Source of the DNA: an uncultured Gemmata sp.
GTDB taxonomy: Bacteria; Planctomycetota; Planctomycetia; Gemmatales; Gemmataceae
Direction of reading: 5' to 3'
Length of the DNA: 64,000 nt
NCBI GenBank assembly: GCA_937924775.1
Contig: CALDUT010000007.1
Location: 124,001 to 188,000, forward strand
Shown piece after piece: positions 37,941-47,865 of this stretch. Numbering within the stretch: position 1 is the stretch's first letter; the number at the start of each line of letters is the position of its first letter. The notes below the pieces were generated by a model. It ran no database searches and had not been told where the DNA came from. It saw only the letters and a list, made by a program, of their open reading frames with translations. The position numbers and the translations under genes are program-made.

Positions 37941-39932
37941 ATGATGCGCCGACTCTTTCTGGTGGTTGTCGGGTGGTTGTTCACGGCCAGTTCGCCAGCG
38001 TCAGCACAACTTGACTCCGAAACCAAGCAGCCGTATCTGTGGCGGATCGTTCTGGTGACGAAACCCCATCCACTGATCAGCGACGATTTCCGCGACCGCG
38101 TCAAACGCGACATCTTCGCCGCGTTACAAACCGGGTTGGGTTCACTGGGCACGGTGGAAGTCATCGATCTGGCCGACCCGGCCTGGCCCCGCGACAAGTG
38201 GGACCCTCTGTGGCAGCAATTCGACGATAAAGGCTTTGCGGCCCTCGACTTACCTCGCGACCTGACCGGCACCAAAACACACTTTCTACGGATCGAATAC
38301 CGCGAAGGTCGCTTCCACCTCGAAGCCAGGCAGTACGACGGCTTCACCGGGCTCTGCTCGCCCCTGGTGCGCACCCAATCGGTGCATGCTCCCGAGCAAG
38401 TGGGCCGCGTCGCGGGGATCCTGCTGGATCGGGATTTTGGCGTCGTCGGAACGGTAGAACCCCTGGCCGGCCTAAAAGACGAAGTGAAGGTGATACTCCG
38501 GGGAGCGGATTTGGGGCCAATACAGCAGCGCGTGCACAGGGGCGATGTCCTGGCACTGGCCGGCGTACGCAAGACCAATCGCCCGGCCCCGGTCGAACGC
38601 ACCACCACCGGCAAAATCAAGCTCCCGCCGCCCGGAACCACCCCGCCACCGGCGCTGACCTCAACCCCCCGCGATTTCACCCTCCTGCGTGTGACGGATG
38701 TTGTGCCCGACGGTACACTGCGGTGCACCGTACTGACCCGCTACGAGAACGCCCTGCCGCTGACCGGTGGCATTATCGGCTACCGTTGCATGAAACTGGG
38801 CACGGTGAAAGCCCCCATCGCCATTCGGCTAATCCGCGGCGACGGCACCGTGAATCGAACCGCGTTGAATATCGAAGTCCGGGCCAACGACACTGCGTTT
38901 CCCAACCCCGCCGATCCCAACCCGCGGGAAGTGTGCAAGTTCAATCCCGCCACGGCCCAATTCCACTCGGAACGACCGTTGGCCGGTGTGGCTTGTATCA
39001 CAGTGGCACAAGGTCGGCAGGTCAAGCAGTTCCCCGTGCCGATACTTCACGATCAGCCCATCTCCCTGCCCTTCGACGACAACCCGGCCACGGCCGACCG
39101 GGCCGAGTACGAACGGGCCGTTTACGCCGCCGCGGCCGCCACCGCTGATGCCCGCCTGTCTCAAACCGTCTGTTTCGAAACCGTCACACGATTGTTGAAC
39201 AAACAAACCAAAGCCGGCAACAAAGAGGCCCTCGACCATGCCCAACGCGGTTTCGAAACCGCCGACGCAGCCTACAAATCCCTCAGCGACGAACTGGCCC
39301 GTCTCAAAGACCAACTCGACAAATCCCCCAACGCCGCCCCGATGTTGGAACGGATCGAGCAAAACCTCACCGCCTTGCACCAGTACAACCAGCAACTGGA
39401 AGACCACATCCGCAAGATCAAGAAAGTGGTCGAACGGGAAAACAACCCCGCCTTGGCCGCCCGCGAGGTCCAGGCTGAAGAGCTGAACGCCCGCATCGCC
39501 CTGCTTCTGAGTAACGGTGAAGCCGAGCAAGCCCTGGCCGCCTACGACCAACTCATTCTGCTTTTGCCAGAGAACCCGGAACTGAAAGAACGCCGCGACA
39601 AGCTCGCCGCCGAGTGGAAGATCCGCGATGCGGCCCACCAGCAGGCCCGCGACTACCTGCTCAAAGTCTGGCCCACGGTCGCCACGATTCCGGATTTCAA
39701 GGATCATCTCGACAAAATTCGCGCCGCGGTCGATACCTGTAAGGCCAAAGGCGACAAACTGACCTTGCGGAAGCTTCTGACGATTTTCATCGCTTCCCGC
39801 ACCAAACTGCAAGACCTCGCTGCGGCCCTCGATGGCACCCAAGAAGCCGACCGCAAACTCATCGCGGAGGCCACCGAAGTTGGTAAGCGAATGGCGGCGT
39901 TGGAAAAAGAAATCGTTGAATTCGTTAAATGA
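37941..39932 (+). CDS. Secreted protein of unknown function with coiled coil
   Basis: A 663-residue protein with a clear signal peptide (MMRRLFLVVVGWLFTASSPASAQ, cleavage after SAQ). The N-terminal part (about 25-330) has alternating strands and a KVHRGD-like segment (RVHRGDVLALAGVRK) typical of extracytoplasmic domains. The C-terminal half is a long charged coiled coil (about 410-530, RLKDQLDKSPNAAPMLERIEQ and following) ending in helices. GGAGAG precedes the ATG pair at 37941. Head-to-head with the VWA gene with 112 bases between, so the two may share a control region. No known family is recognised. Confidence 0.72.
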   Translation: MMRRLFLVVVGWLFTASSPASAQLDSETKQPYLWRIVLVTKPHPLISDDFRDRVKRDIFAALQTGLGSLGTVEVIDLADPAWPRDKWDPLWQQFDDKGFAALDLPRDLTGTKTHFLRIEYREGRFHLEARQYDGFTGLCSPLVRTQSVHAPEQVGRVAGILLDRDFGVVGTVEPLAGLKDEVKVILRGADLGPIQQRVHRGDVLALAGVRKTNRPAPVERTTTGKIKLPPPGTTPPPALTSTPRDFTLLRVTDVVPDGTLRCTVLTRYENALPLTGGIIGYRCMKLGTVKAPIAIRLIRGDGTVNRTALNIEVRANDTAFPNPADPNPREVCKFNPATAQFHSERPLAGVACITVAQGRQVKQFPVPILHDQPISLPFDDNPATADRAEYERAVYAAAAATADARLSQTVCFETVTRLLNKQTKAGNKEALDHAQRGFETADAAYKSLSDELARLKDQLDKSPNAAPMLERIEQNLTALHQYNQQLEDHIRKIKKVVERENNPALAAREVQAEELNARIALLLSNGEAEQALAAYDQLILLLPENPELKERRDKLAAEWKIRDAAHQQARDYLLKVWPTVATIPDFKDHLDKIRAAVDTCKAKGDKLTLRKLLTIFIASRTKLQDLAAALDGTQEADRKLIAEATEVGKRMAALEKEIVEFVK

Positions 39933-40284
39933 TCGTTCCATCTCAGGGTGGGGAGAGGAGGGGACTTGGCCGCACCCGAGTAGCGCCGGCGGCTCAGAAA
40001 CGAAAAAAACCACCCAGGGATTCAGTACTCGCCCTGAGGGCAGCACCCCATACCGACCGCGTCGCAGCGGCAGTGCCCAACGTCGAGTGCGGCTCTGGCA
40101 CGGCCGATGAGCCGACCGCCGTTTTCTGCACTACTACTTCCAGCAGTACCAACCTCATCCCCATCGACCTGCCACCGGCCATCACCCAACCGGCCCCGGG
40201 AGCGGGCATTCTGTTCCCGCGGCCCATTCTTGGGGTGAGGGAAAGATTCCATCTGGCCGATCAATCGCGATGGACGCCCAGCGG
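39933..40284. other. Gene-free stretch between convergent genes
   Basis: 352 bases between converging stops. A short GC stem (GCGGG/CCCGC, around 40203-40222) could help termination. No open frame here has a ribosome site or coding pattern. Confidence 0.45.
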
Positions 40285-41430
40285 TTAGGGTCGCAATCCG
40301 AAGGTCAGGACATCGACAAAGTACAGGTCTTTGTATTCACGGGGTTTGGCGGCGATCCGGGCCCGGGTTTTCTGAATGGCCGCGAAGTATTCGACGATAT
40401 TGCTCTCTGTCCTTTCGCCCAACAACTTCACCCCTTGCAACTTCTCCGCCCCTTTAACATCGTGCATGAAGGTTTGCGGTAATTCGGTCAGGTTCGAGCC
40501 TTTGCGAGGTTTGGCAACGAGAACTTGATCGAAATAGAAGCTACTATCAGCGCGTCCTTTGGCATCTTTTTCCGCGTACAAGAACAACATGGGGTTATTT
40601 TCGCGAATTTTGCGTTGATCCGTGACCCAGCGTTTGATGGTGGTTTCGGGGAACGACGCCGGACGGCTGGCCGTCAGCCACACGGCCCCGCCGTAATCGT
40701 TGCCCGCTTCGTTGAAAATCCCGCCCACCAGGGGCTGCGGGACATATTCATAACGCGGAATACCAATCCCCAGCTGATTGACATTGGGGGCCACTTGGGG
40801 GCGGGTCCACTCGGCCGCCAGCCATGCAAACCCCAACGCCGCAGCATCGCCGGCCCCGACGAAGTAGATGCTGCTGGTATTCAGTTCGCCCTTATCGTTT
40901 TTGGTGTCGAGCAAAAACCGCACCCCGGCCAGGTCATTGAGGTAGGCGGGCATGTAGCGGACGGCATTGGTGCCCAAGTCCTTGATGTCCAAATCGCCTT
41001 TGAGAGGCATTTTCGGGGGGCCGCCGCGGATATACTTATTGAAGCTCAATTGCCCACGGTTGAGGTAGGTGTTGCCCCAGAATTTGTCTTTGTCTTTGAT
41101 GTTTTTGCTTTTGCCGTGGCCGCGCCAGTCGAATTGGAAGACGTGATAGCCGTTCTGATTGAGTTTTTTCGCCAGCGAAGCCCAATCGCCTTTGGTCATG
41201 TCTTGATCAATCCCAGGGGGGTAGAGAAACACCACCACCGGGGCTTCACTGGGTTTGTTGTCTTTGGCATTGCGGGTGGGGTGGAAGAGTCCGATCAGTT
41301 CCATGCCATCGGGCGTCATAAAGGCTTCGGGTGAGGGGCCATCCTTGGGTTGCGCGGTGGTGGGCGGGGAATGAGCCAGCCAACTGATTGCAGCGGCCAG
41401 AAACACTGCTGCGGCCATCCAACGTTGCAT
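40285..41430 (-). CDS. Secreted alpha/beta-hydrolase-fold protein lacking the nucleophile
   Basis: A 381-residue exported protein (signal peptide to about residue 27, cleavage near TTAQP). The fold reads as an alpha/beta hydrolase: APVVVFLYPPGID gives the first core strands and oxyanion region, and FDWRGHGKS (100-108) is a typical post-strand-4 motif. The nucleophile elbow expected as GHSMG is GAGDA (192-196), with Gly194 where Ser should be, so normal esterase chemistry is unlikely. A late FLYAEKDAKGR may correspond to the acid-bearing strand. Last gene of the seven-gene - strand run of exported proteins, 223 bases after the PPC gene. Function unknown; a binding role is an inference. Confidence 0.68.
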   Translation of the reverse strand: MQRWMAAAVFLAAAISWLAHSPPTTAQPKDGPSPEAFMTPDGMELIGLFHPTRNAKDNKPSEAPVVVFLYPPGIDQDMTKGDWASLAKKLNQNGYHVFQFDWRGHGKSKNIKDKDKFWGNTYLNRGQLSFNKYIRGGPPKMPLKGDLDIKDLGTNAVRYMPAYLNDLAGVRFLLDTKNDKGELNTSSIYFVGAGDAAALGFAWLAAEWTRPQVAPNVNQLGIGIPRYEYVPQPLVGGIFNEAGNDYGGAVWLTASRPASFPETTIKRWVTDQRKIRENNPMLFLYAEKDAKGRADSSFYFDQVLVAKPRKGSNLTELPQTFMHDVKGAEKLQGVKLLGERTESNIVEYFAAIQKTRARIAAKPREYKDLYFVDVLTFGLRP

Positions 41431-41653
41431 GGTTCAACCTCAATCGTGTTCGTTTGGAGTCGTTCCCCTATCAGCTTAACGCTGTTGAATCATACGTTGT
41501 GAGTAAATCCGATGCCAGCAAGCGATCATGAATCCCGCGACCACGATGGGCCGGGGAAGCCGCTCCACCGGTCCGCGGGTTTCCATCGCGGCGATGAAGC
41601 TGTGCAGAAATTGTTCAGAGCCCCACGCTCGGGGGAGGGGCGCATGGTACCGA

Positions 41654-43726
41654 TCACTTCTGGACACTGATCAGGATGACCTCACTGGCATAACCGATTT
41701 TGACGACAAAGTTGATGGCCACGAAACCCTGCACACAGATGGGAACATCCGTGCATTCAGGGGCGTTGGCATCGGCTTTCAGAATGATGTGCCCAGTGTT
41801 GCCGGCGCCCAGGAGTGTTTTGCTCTTGCCCTCCACCATCGTGACGCCTGGTGGCAGGGGATTGCCGTGAACCTGGCCCAGGTGTCGCAGTTGCACATCG
41901 AGGGTGACGGCTTTGTCGTAGCGGGGGCTGCGAACGACTTCGACGTCGATTTTCACTTCTTCGCCCGGCTTGAGGGTGATGCGGATGGGTTTGACCTTAA
42001 CTTCCAGCAGATCCGAGGTTTCCGTCACGGCCACCGCCATCAAACCCACATCGAAACGCCCGCGACCGCCGCCGGGGATGTAGATTTCCTCCACAGGTAT
42101 GGCCGTGCGGGTGAGGACAACCGGTTGGTTGTTCTCGTTGGTGGCTTTGGCCGTCCCCACAACTTTCACCGCGGCGGCGTCCAACGGGGCCTGGCGATCC
42201 GCCGAGATCACCAGTACCCCTTGGGTCATATGGGCGGGGATGGTCAGGGGGCTGGCGCGAACACCAGCTGGAAGCCCTTGCACGTCCACTTTCACCGGGC
42301 CGGCAAAGCCGTTGGTGCGTGTCACCTGGACAAACCACGCGGTGCGTGAACCGGGGCCGATCATGGCCTTGGCCGGATCGCATTTGAGGGTGAAGTCGGG
42401 GTTAGCGGGGGTGCATTGGAGGTAGTAGGTGAAGCCGTCGCCGCCTTTGTTGTTCAAATCCCGGACACGGATGATGAAATCGCCATCGGTCGGCGGTGTG
42501 AAAATCAGCCCAGAATCCTTACCAACAAAGTCATCATTCGAGGCGAGAATCTTCCCATCCACCGTCATAATATCGATGTGGGAATCGAGTTGGCTGACCA
42601 AGGGGGTGGCGAAGCGGCGGGCGAAGATTTCAATGGCGATGGGTCGGCCTTTTTTCGCGGTCACAATGAAGTGGTCGAGATCGCGTTTCTGCCCGATGCG
42701 GCCGTTGGCCCCGCCGGGGACGGGCATTCGCGTGGCGTGGGGGGGGGTATCATTGGGTTCCTGTTCTTCCACCAGCGGCAGCGGAGTGACGATCACTGGC
42801 ACCGGGTTAGTGGCACGGCCGTTGTGCCGGAGGGGCACCGTGTGAAGGCCGGGGGGTTCTGGAGCCGTGAGGGTCCAGCCGTGGTCGGCCGCGGCGGCGC
42901 TGCCCACCGGTTGGGCGTTGACGGTTTGCTGGGGGTTGACGGCCAGGGGGAAGGAATACACCGCGTACGGCTGATCGGTGATGATGAGGGCATAAACCCA
43001 GCGGGGGTCGCCGTCGTACTTGGCGTCGCGGACCGCGATCCGGTACTCGCCGTCGTGAGGGACACGGAAGGTCAGCACGGGGTCGGCGAAGTAGGTGTCG
43101 TCGGCGGAGGCCAATTCGCGGCCATCGCGATCATAAATGGCGATGAGCGGATCGGCGTGTTTTTGCAGGTCGTGAATTTTATCTTGAATGCGGGCACAGA
43201 TGACTTCGAAGGTCAGGATTTGCCCACTTTTCGCGGTCAACGCGTAGTAATCCACCGCTTCCCCAGCGCGAATCCGGCCACACACGACCGCGGGTACCGG
43301 AACCGGCAGGGGTTTGGCGAGGGAACTCGTTGCGCTTTTTTCCGGGATCACCGGGGCATCGACAATTACCAACTGCCCCAACGACGAAAGGCCCAGCGTC
43401 GAGGCGATGCGGAATTCCCGCACTCCCAAAGCCGCGTCGGGAGCGACGGTGATTTTGAGCTTACAGGAGGTGACATTGGGCGGTGGCGACTTCGGGTCGG
43501 CTGGTGGGGCCTGGCTGGGAACAACTTCCGCGGTCACCCCGGTGCCTTCGAACAGCACTTTGTAGGCTCCGGCCAAGGAGCTGGTACGGCATTCGACCGT
43601 CACCTCTGCGGTGGTGCCGCGTTGCACGGCCACCGGGGAAACGTGCGTGACCATCGGAAAGGACGTTTGCGCCGCGCTGGCTGAAATGAACACCCCAGCG
43701 CAAACGAGTGCGAGTGCAGTACGCAT
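41654..43726 (-). CDS. Secreted PPC-domain (pre-peptidase C-terminal) protein
   Basis: A 690-residue exported protein with a signal peptide (MRTALALVCAGVFISASAA). After an Ig-like start (VTHVSPVAVQRGTTAEVTVEC), it carries PPC-like beta-sandwich domains, e.g. VCGRIRAGEAVDYYALTAKSGQ ... DPVLTFRVPHDGEYRIAVRDAKYDGDPRWVYALI (about 140-225). A second has NGRIGQKRDLDHFIVTAKKGRPIAIEIFARR ... FTPPTDGDFIIRVRDLNNKGG (about 335-430). The C-terminal 250 residues look like further Ig-like folds. PPC domains bind or help secrete peptidases and polysaccharide-active proteins. Such proteins frequently occur beside DUF1501/PSD1 genes, as here. No enzyme domain is seen. Confidence 0.85.
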   Translation of the reverse strand: MRTALALVCAGVFISASAAQTSFPMVTHVSPVAVQRGTTAEVTVECRTSSLAGAYKVLFEGTGVTAEVVPSQAPPADPKSPPPNVTSCKLKITVAPDAALGVREFRIASTLGLSSLGQLVIVDAPVIPEKSATSSLAKPLPVPVPAVVCGRIRAGEAVDYYALTAKSGQILTFEVICARIQDKIHDLQKHADPLIAIYDRDGRELASADDTYFADPVLTFRVPHDGEYRIAVRDAKYDGDPRWVYALIITDQPYAVYSFPLAVNPQQTVNAQPVGSAAAADHGWTLTAPEPPGLHTVPLRHNGRATNPVPVIVTPLPLVEEQEPNDTPPHATRMPVPGGANGRIGQKRDLDHFIVTAKKGRPIAIEIFARRFATPLVSQLDSHIDIMTVDGKILASNDDFVGKDSGLIFTPPTDGDFIIRVRDLNNKGGDGFTYYLQCTPANPDFTLKCDPAKAMIGPGSRTAWFVQVTRTNGFAGPVKVDVQGLPAGVRASPLTIPAHMTQGVLVISADRQAPLDAAAVKVVGTAKATNENNQPVVLTRTAIPVEEIYIPGGGRGRFDVGLMAVAVTETSDLLEVKVKPIRITLKPGEEVKIDVEVVRSPRYDKAVTLDVQLRHLGQVHGNPLPPGVTMVEGKSKTLLGAGNTGHIILKADANAPECTDVPICVQGFVAINFVVKIGYASEVILISVQK

Positions 43727-43784
43727 AGGGGAGGTCCTCAGTGGCGAGCGATCCCCGCCGACGGGGCAGCCACCGCTCGGTCAA

Positions 43785-44390
43785 TCACTTGACGGTATAG
43801 TTTTTGAGTTCCAAAAGGAGGGTTTCGCCACCCTGCAGGAGGAATTCTTCCTTCACAATGCCGCGATCTTTGGCCAACCAGATCCGCAGGGTGGTTTTGG
43901 CACCGGCCACGTCCACATCTTTGCCTTCGATGAGAACCGTTTCATACTCGGTCCCTTGCACTTTGATCTTCTCTTTATCGTTGACGATTTTCAAGCTGCC
44001 TTTGATGCTTTGCGTCCCCAATTTGCTCTCCACTTTCCACGTTTCATCTTTCTTGATCGGCAACGGCAGCACCTTGATCGGCGGTTCGATTTTGTCATCT
44101 TTCACTTTGGTGCGATAGATGCCATCGGGCCGCACCACATACCATTCGCTCGTTTTCGGCTCCTTGCCCACGATCGTGTCGACCTGGAAATGTTCTTCCT
44201 TGTTGATCGTTTCGGATTTCACTACGGTGACGATCACTTCGTTATCGCCCACCTTGTAGGTCCACTTCGCCCCTTTGATGAGAGGGAAGTATTCTTCACC
44301 ACTGCCTTTCGGTGATTGGGCGAGCAAATAACTGCCGGAAAGAACCACGATTGCGCCAGCGAGTAAACGTAGCGTGCGCCGCATCCGCAA
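43785..44390 (-). CDS. Secreted beta-rich protein of unknown function
   Basis: A 201-residue exported protein: basic start and hydrophobic signal (MRMRRTLRLLAGAIVVLSGSYLLAQ). The mature part is a run of short alternating strands with many Lys, Glu and Val (YFPLIKGAKWTYKVGDNEVIVTVVK ...), and looks like a lipocalin or DUF3108-like barrel. It ends TLLLELKNYTVK. It lies between the cytochrome-WD40 gene (71 bases) and the PPC gene (58 bases) and is probably co-transcribed. A lipid- or ligand-binding function is possible but not shown. Confidence 0.7.
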   Translation of the reverse strand: MRMRRTLRLLAGAIVVLSGSYLLAQSPKGSGEEYFPLIKGAKWTYKVGDNEVIVTVVKSETINKEEHFQVDTIVGKEPKTSEWYVVRPDGIYRTKVKDDKIEPPIKVLPLPIKKDETWKVESKLGTQSIKGSLKIVNDKEKIKVQGTEYETVLIEGKDVDVAGAKTTLRIWLAKDRGIVKEEFLLQGGETLLLELKNYTVK

Positions 44391-44461
44391 GGCTCCTCAG
44401 TTTCTGGAGTAACGGGAACGAATGGAGGAATAGTATACGACCTGGGGCGGTCGAATTCCGG

Positions 44462-46063
44462 TTACTTCCAAACCGGTTCGGGAATCTTCTGCCCCCGGGC
44501 CGCCTTTCCCACCATACCGGCGTTGCGCAGCGGGGCGAGGAGTTTCTCATCGGGGAGCGCTTGGCCGGATGTTTTCCATACGCCTTGGCTGAGAACTTCG
44601 TTCGATCCGGCGAAGTAACCTTCTGGGGTCAGGGCCAGCCAGGCGTGGCCGTTGCTCCAAAGGGTGACAAGACAGCGGGCGTCGGTGGCGTCCCACAGTT
44701 TCACGAGGCCATCTGCGCCGCCGGTGGCGATGCGTTGGGCGGCCGGATCGACCGCTACGGCAAAGACCACCGCCTCGGCTTGCAGGGCCCGCAGTTGTGC
44801 TGCGGTTTTCGGGTCGAGAAGCCGAACCGTGCTGTCGCCCCCAGCGACGGCCACGAGCTGGCCCTGCGGGTCGATAGCGATTTCGTTCGTCGCCGTCCCC
44901 GGGCCGCCGGCGCGGCGGACCCGTTCCCCGGTTTTAGCGTCGTACCAACTGACAAGCGGATCCTGACCGGCGGCCAGCACCTGTCCAGTGGTGGGGTTCA
45001 CCGCCACCGCCAGCACTTCCTGATCGCTGCCGCTGAGTGTGAACCGCCCGCGGCCGCTGGCCGTCTCGACAATCCGTCCGGTGCGGTCTTTGCTGGCGGT
45101 GGCGTACCACGAGCCATCCGGCCCGAAGGCGACCGCGTACACAAAATCCGAGTGCCCCTTGAAAGTGTGCAGCAACTTCACCTGCGCCGGATTCTGAATG
45201 TCCCACAGCCGCACGGTTTTATCGAAACTGGCGCTGACCAGCTTCGTTCCATCGGGATGAAACGCGACCGACGAAACGGTATCGAGATGCCCCCCGAGTG
45301 TTGCGAGGCATTTCCACTGGCCGGTCTCGAAGAGCCGCAAGTCGCCCCGGGCGGAGGGTTGCCCGCCGGCGACGGCCAGGAGTTTACCATCGGGCGAAAA
45401 CTTGAGGTCGTGAACCGCTCCCAAAAGATTGGTCAGCACCTTCCGCGGCTGACCCGCAGCCAGATCCCAGATGGTCACGCGTCCGTAGATACCCGTGGCC
45501 AACAATTGGCCATCCGGACTGAAGGCAACGGCCGCCACTGGCGACAGCGGACCGATTGGGAGCGTCAATTCCAGGACCCCGGGGCGGTTGACGCTTCGCG
45601 GAAGAGCCGCCCGTGTGCTGAAAACGACATTGAGCTTGCGCAGGGATCGCGGAGGCACCGTGGCGAGGGTTTCGGTCTCTTGGGGTGGGGTTCCCGCGGG
45701 CATGCCGGCGGCAACCCACTTGCGGATCGTGGCAATGTCCTCGGCCGCCAGTGGGTCGGCATCCAGCGGCATGGCCCGTTTCTTGTCGGCGGTGGTCAAC
45801 AGGGTCACTAATAGTGATTCTTCTGGCTTGCCACGGACCACCACCGGGACTTGGCCGTTTTTTCCGCCGCGAAGAATATTGTCGAGCTTATCCAAGGCCA
45901 AACCCGCGGAAATGTCGATCTCGGAGAGCCGCCGTTCAGAATGGCAAACGACACAGTGCTTCCGCAAGATTGGCCGCACATCCTGCCAGTACGTCGGATC
46001 GGCCGCGCAGACAGAGCTGCTAAGAACTACCAGCCAAGCAAACGCGAGAGAATAACGCACCAT
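44462..46063 (-). CDS. Secreted cytochrome c-like / WD40 fusion protein
   Basis: A 533-residue exported protein with a signal peptide (to about residue 20), a planctomycete cytochrome c-type haem motif CVVCH (37-41) and a following PSD-like helix with MPLDADPLAAEDIATIRKWVAAG. From about 170 to 500 there is a beta-propeller of WD40 repeats; visible units include LATGIYGRVTIWDLAAG, KLVSASFDKTVRLWDIQN and RIATGGADGLVKLWDATDA. The frame opens 54 codons further upstream, but only ATG at 46063 gives a signal peptide. It sits immediately after the DUF1501 gene in the same run. The haem plus propeller design points to an extracytoplasmic redox or binding role, unproven. Confidence 0.9.
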   Translation of the reverse strand: MVRYSLAFAWLVVLSSSVCAADPTYWQDVRPILRKHCVVCHSERRLSEIDISAGLALDKLDNILRGGKNGQVPVVVRGKPEESLLVTLLTTADKKRAMPLDADPLAAEDIATIRKWVAAGMPAGTPPQETETLATVPPRSLRKLNVVFSTRAALPRSVNRPGVLELTLPIGPLSPVAAVAFSPDGQLLATGIYGRVTIWDLAAGQPRKVLTNLLGAVHDLKFSPDGKLLAVAGGQPSARGDLRLFETGQWKCLATLGGHLDTVSSVAFHPDGTKLVSASFDKTVRLWDIQNPAQVKLLHTFKGHSDFVYAVAFGPDGSWYATASKDRTGRIVETASGRGRFTLSGSDQEVLAVAVNPTTGQVLAAGQDPLVSWYDAKTGERVRRAGGPGTATNEIAIDPQGQLVAVAGGDSTVRLLDPKTAAQLRALQAEAVVFAVAVDPAAQRIATGGADGLVKLWDATDARCLVTLWSNGHAWLALTPEGYFAGSNEVLSQGVWKTSGQALPDEKLLAPLRNAGMVGKAARGQKIPEPVWK

Positions 46064-46232
46064 CGGACGCGATCCCAAGGGATTTTGGGTGGGATACTCA
46101 GAGCCCGCTCCGATCGGGGCAGGCGAGCCCACGACCGCGGCGGATGAAGGCGGGATAGCTGTATCGTACCGGATCGTACCAGAAAAGGAACACGCTTTTG
46201 GTTGGAGGAGGAGTAGGCTGTTCAATTTCTGG

Positions 46233-47681
46233 TCAGGCCAGAATCTCCTTGATCACGGTTCCCGCGACGTCGGTGAGGCGGAAATCGCGCCCGTTGTAGC
46301 GGAAGGTGAGTTTTTTGTGGTCGAGCCCCAAAAGATGCAGCACGGTGGCGTGGAAGTCGTTGATGCTGACGCGGTTCTCAACGGCTTTGAAGCCCAGTTC
46401 GTCGCTGGCACCGTAGCTGATCCCGCCTTTGACTCCGCCGCCGGCCAGCCAATAGGTGATCGTGTGCGGGTTGTGGTCGCGGCCGTTGTTGCCTTTTTGA
46501 ACAATCGGCAGCCGTCCGAACTCTCCGCCCCAGATCACCAGAGTGCGCTCCAACAGCCCGCGGCGATGCAAATCTTCGAGCAAGCCAGCGATGGGCTGGT
46601 CGGTTTCTTGGGCAAAACCGCTGTGATTTTTGGCGATGTTGTTGTGGCCGTCCCAACTGAGGTCGTTCTCCATTCCCCCGCTGTAAATTTGCACAAAGCG
46701 GACGCCGCGTTCCACCAGCCGCCGGGCGATGAGACATTGTTTGGCAAAGTGCGTGGCTTTCGGATTATCCAGTCCGTAAAGCTTTTGAGTTTTCTGGGTT
46801 TCTTGGGAAAGGTCGAGCGCTTCGGGGGCGGCCATTTGCATACGATACGCCAATTCGTAGCTTTCGATGCGGGCGGCGAGGTCGGGTTCGTTGGGATGCT
46901 TGTCCAAGCTGGTTTGGTTAAGCTGGGCTAACAGGTCAAGCTGCCGGCGTTGCCGTTCGGCGGTGATGTCGGCGGGGCGTTGCAAATTGTCGATGGGGTC
47001 GCCTTGCGGTTTGAAGGCAGTGCCTTGGAAGATGGTGGGCAGAAACCCTGCGCCCCAATTCAAGGAATGCCCTTTGGGAATGCCGCGGCCGAGGGTGTCG
47101 TACATCACACAGAAGGCCGGCAGGCTGCGGCTTTCACTGCCCAAACCATAAGTGACCCAACTACCCACACACGGGAAACCCATGCGTGTCATCCCGGTGT
47201 TCATTTTGAACAGCGCAGGTGAGTGATTGTTGGAGTCGGTCCACAGAGAATGGATGAAGGCCATTTTGTCGACGTGCCGAGCCATGTGCGGGAACAGTTC
47301 GCTGACCCATTGGCCGCATTGGCCATGTTGCGCGAACTTGAAGGGCGATTTCATCAGCGGGCCGACTTGTCGGTTGAAGAAGCCGGTGTTGGGATCGAAC
47401 CCCGGCAGCTCCTGGCCGTCGCGTTTTGCTAATTCGGGCTTGTAATCCCAAGTATCCACTTGGCTGGGGCCGCCGTTCATGAATAGCCAAATGACCGATT
47501 GAGCTTTCGCAGGGAAATGCGGTTTCTTCGGGGCAAGGGGGTCTTCGGCTTTCTTTTGTTCGGCGTAAAGCAGGTCCGCGAGGGCGAGCAGCCCCAGCCC
47601 TCCGCCGGCGCGGGCGAGGAATTCCCGGCGGCTGCGATAGGCGAACTCAGGCGAAGCAAACAACCGCGGTAAGTGGAGCAT
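46233..47681 (-). CDS. DUF1501 family protein (locus 2)
   Basis: A 482-residue DUF1501 protein with a Tat signal (SRREFL, 17-22) and hydrophobic stretch ending near LLYAEQ. Family stretches: SVIWLFMNGGPSQVDTWDYKPEL, the central WGGEFGRLPIVQKGNNGRDHNPHTITYWLAGGGVKGG and C-terminal NDFHATVLHLLGLDHKKLTFRYNGRDFRLTDVAG. Compared with locus 1 it has the same length and motif order but differs through most of the middle. Start: ATG at 47681 has GAGGGC upstream, unlike the ATG five codons earlier. Its PSD1 partner is 1.1 kb upstream, with a small protein gene between. Confidence 0.92.
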   Translation of the reverse strand: MLHLPRLFASPEFAYRSRREFLARAGGGLGLLALADLLYAEQKKAEDPLAPKKPHFPAKAQSVIWLFMNGGPSQVDTWDYKPELAKRDGQELPGFDPNTGFFNRQVGPLMKSPFKFAQHGQCGQWVSELFPHMARHVDKMAFIHSLWTDSNNHSPALFKMNTGMTRMGFPCVGSWVTYGLGSESRSLPAFCVMYDTLGRGIPKGHSLNWGAGFLPTIFQGTAFKPQGDPIDNLQRPADITAERQRRQLDLLAQLNQTSLDKHPNEPDLAARIESYELAYRMQMAAPEALDLSQETQKTQKLYGLDNPKATHFAKQCLIARRLVERGVRFVQIYSGGMENDLSWDGHNNIAKNHSGFAQETDQPIAGLLEDLHRRGLLERTLVIWGGEFGRLPIVQKGNNGRDHNPHTITYWLAGGGVKGGISYGASDELGFKAVENRVSINDFHATVLHLLGLDHKKLTFRYNGRDFRLTDVAGTVIKEILA

Positions 47682-47865
47682 GACGGCAGCCCTCATGTCA
47701 GTGGAGATGACACACGGATCCTTCCGATCGACATTATAGCGTTTCCGGTTCGTGGCCCCTACATAATACAGGAACCAGCGTCGGGTCGAGCCTTCGGTCC
47801 GCCGTCCGCGCTAACTCCACGAACACGTCCAGGGCCAATCACGCTTGTCGAGTATTGTCTCGACC

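Noticed and set aside
37829-38728. A 300-codon N-terminal extension of the VWA protein
   Set aside because: It runs through the divergent secreted-protein gene, is Arg/Ser/Pro-rich and carries no domain; the family start is at 37828.
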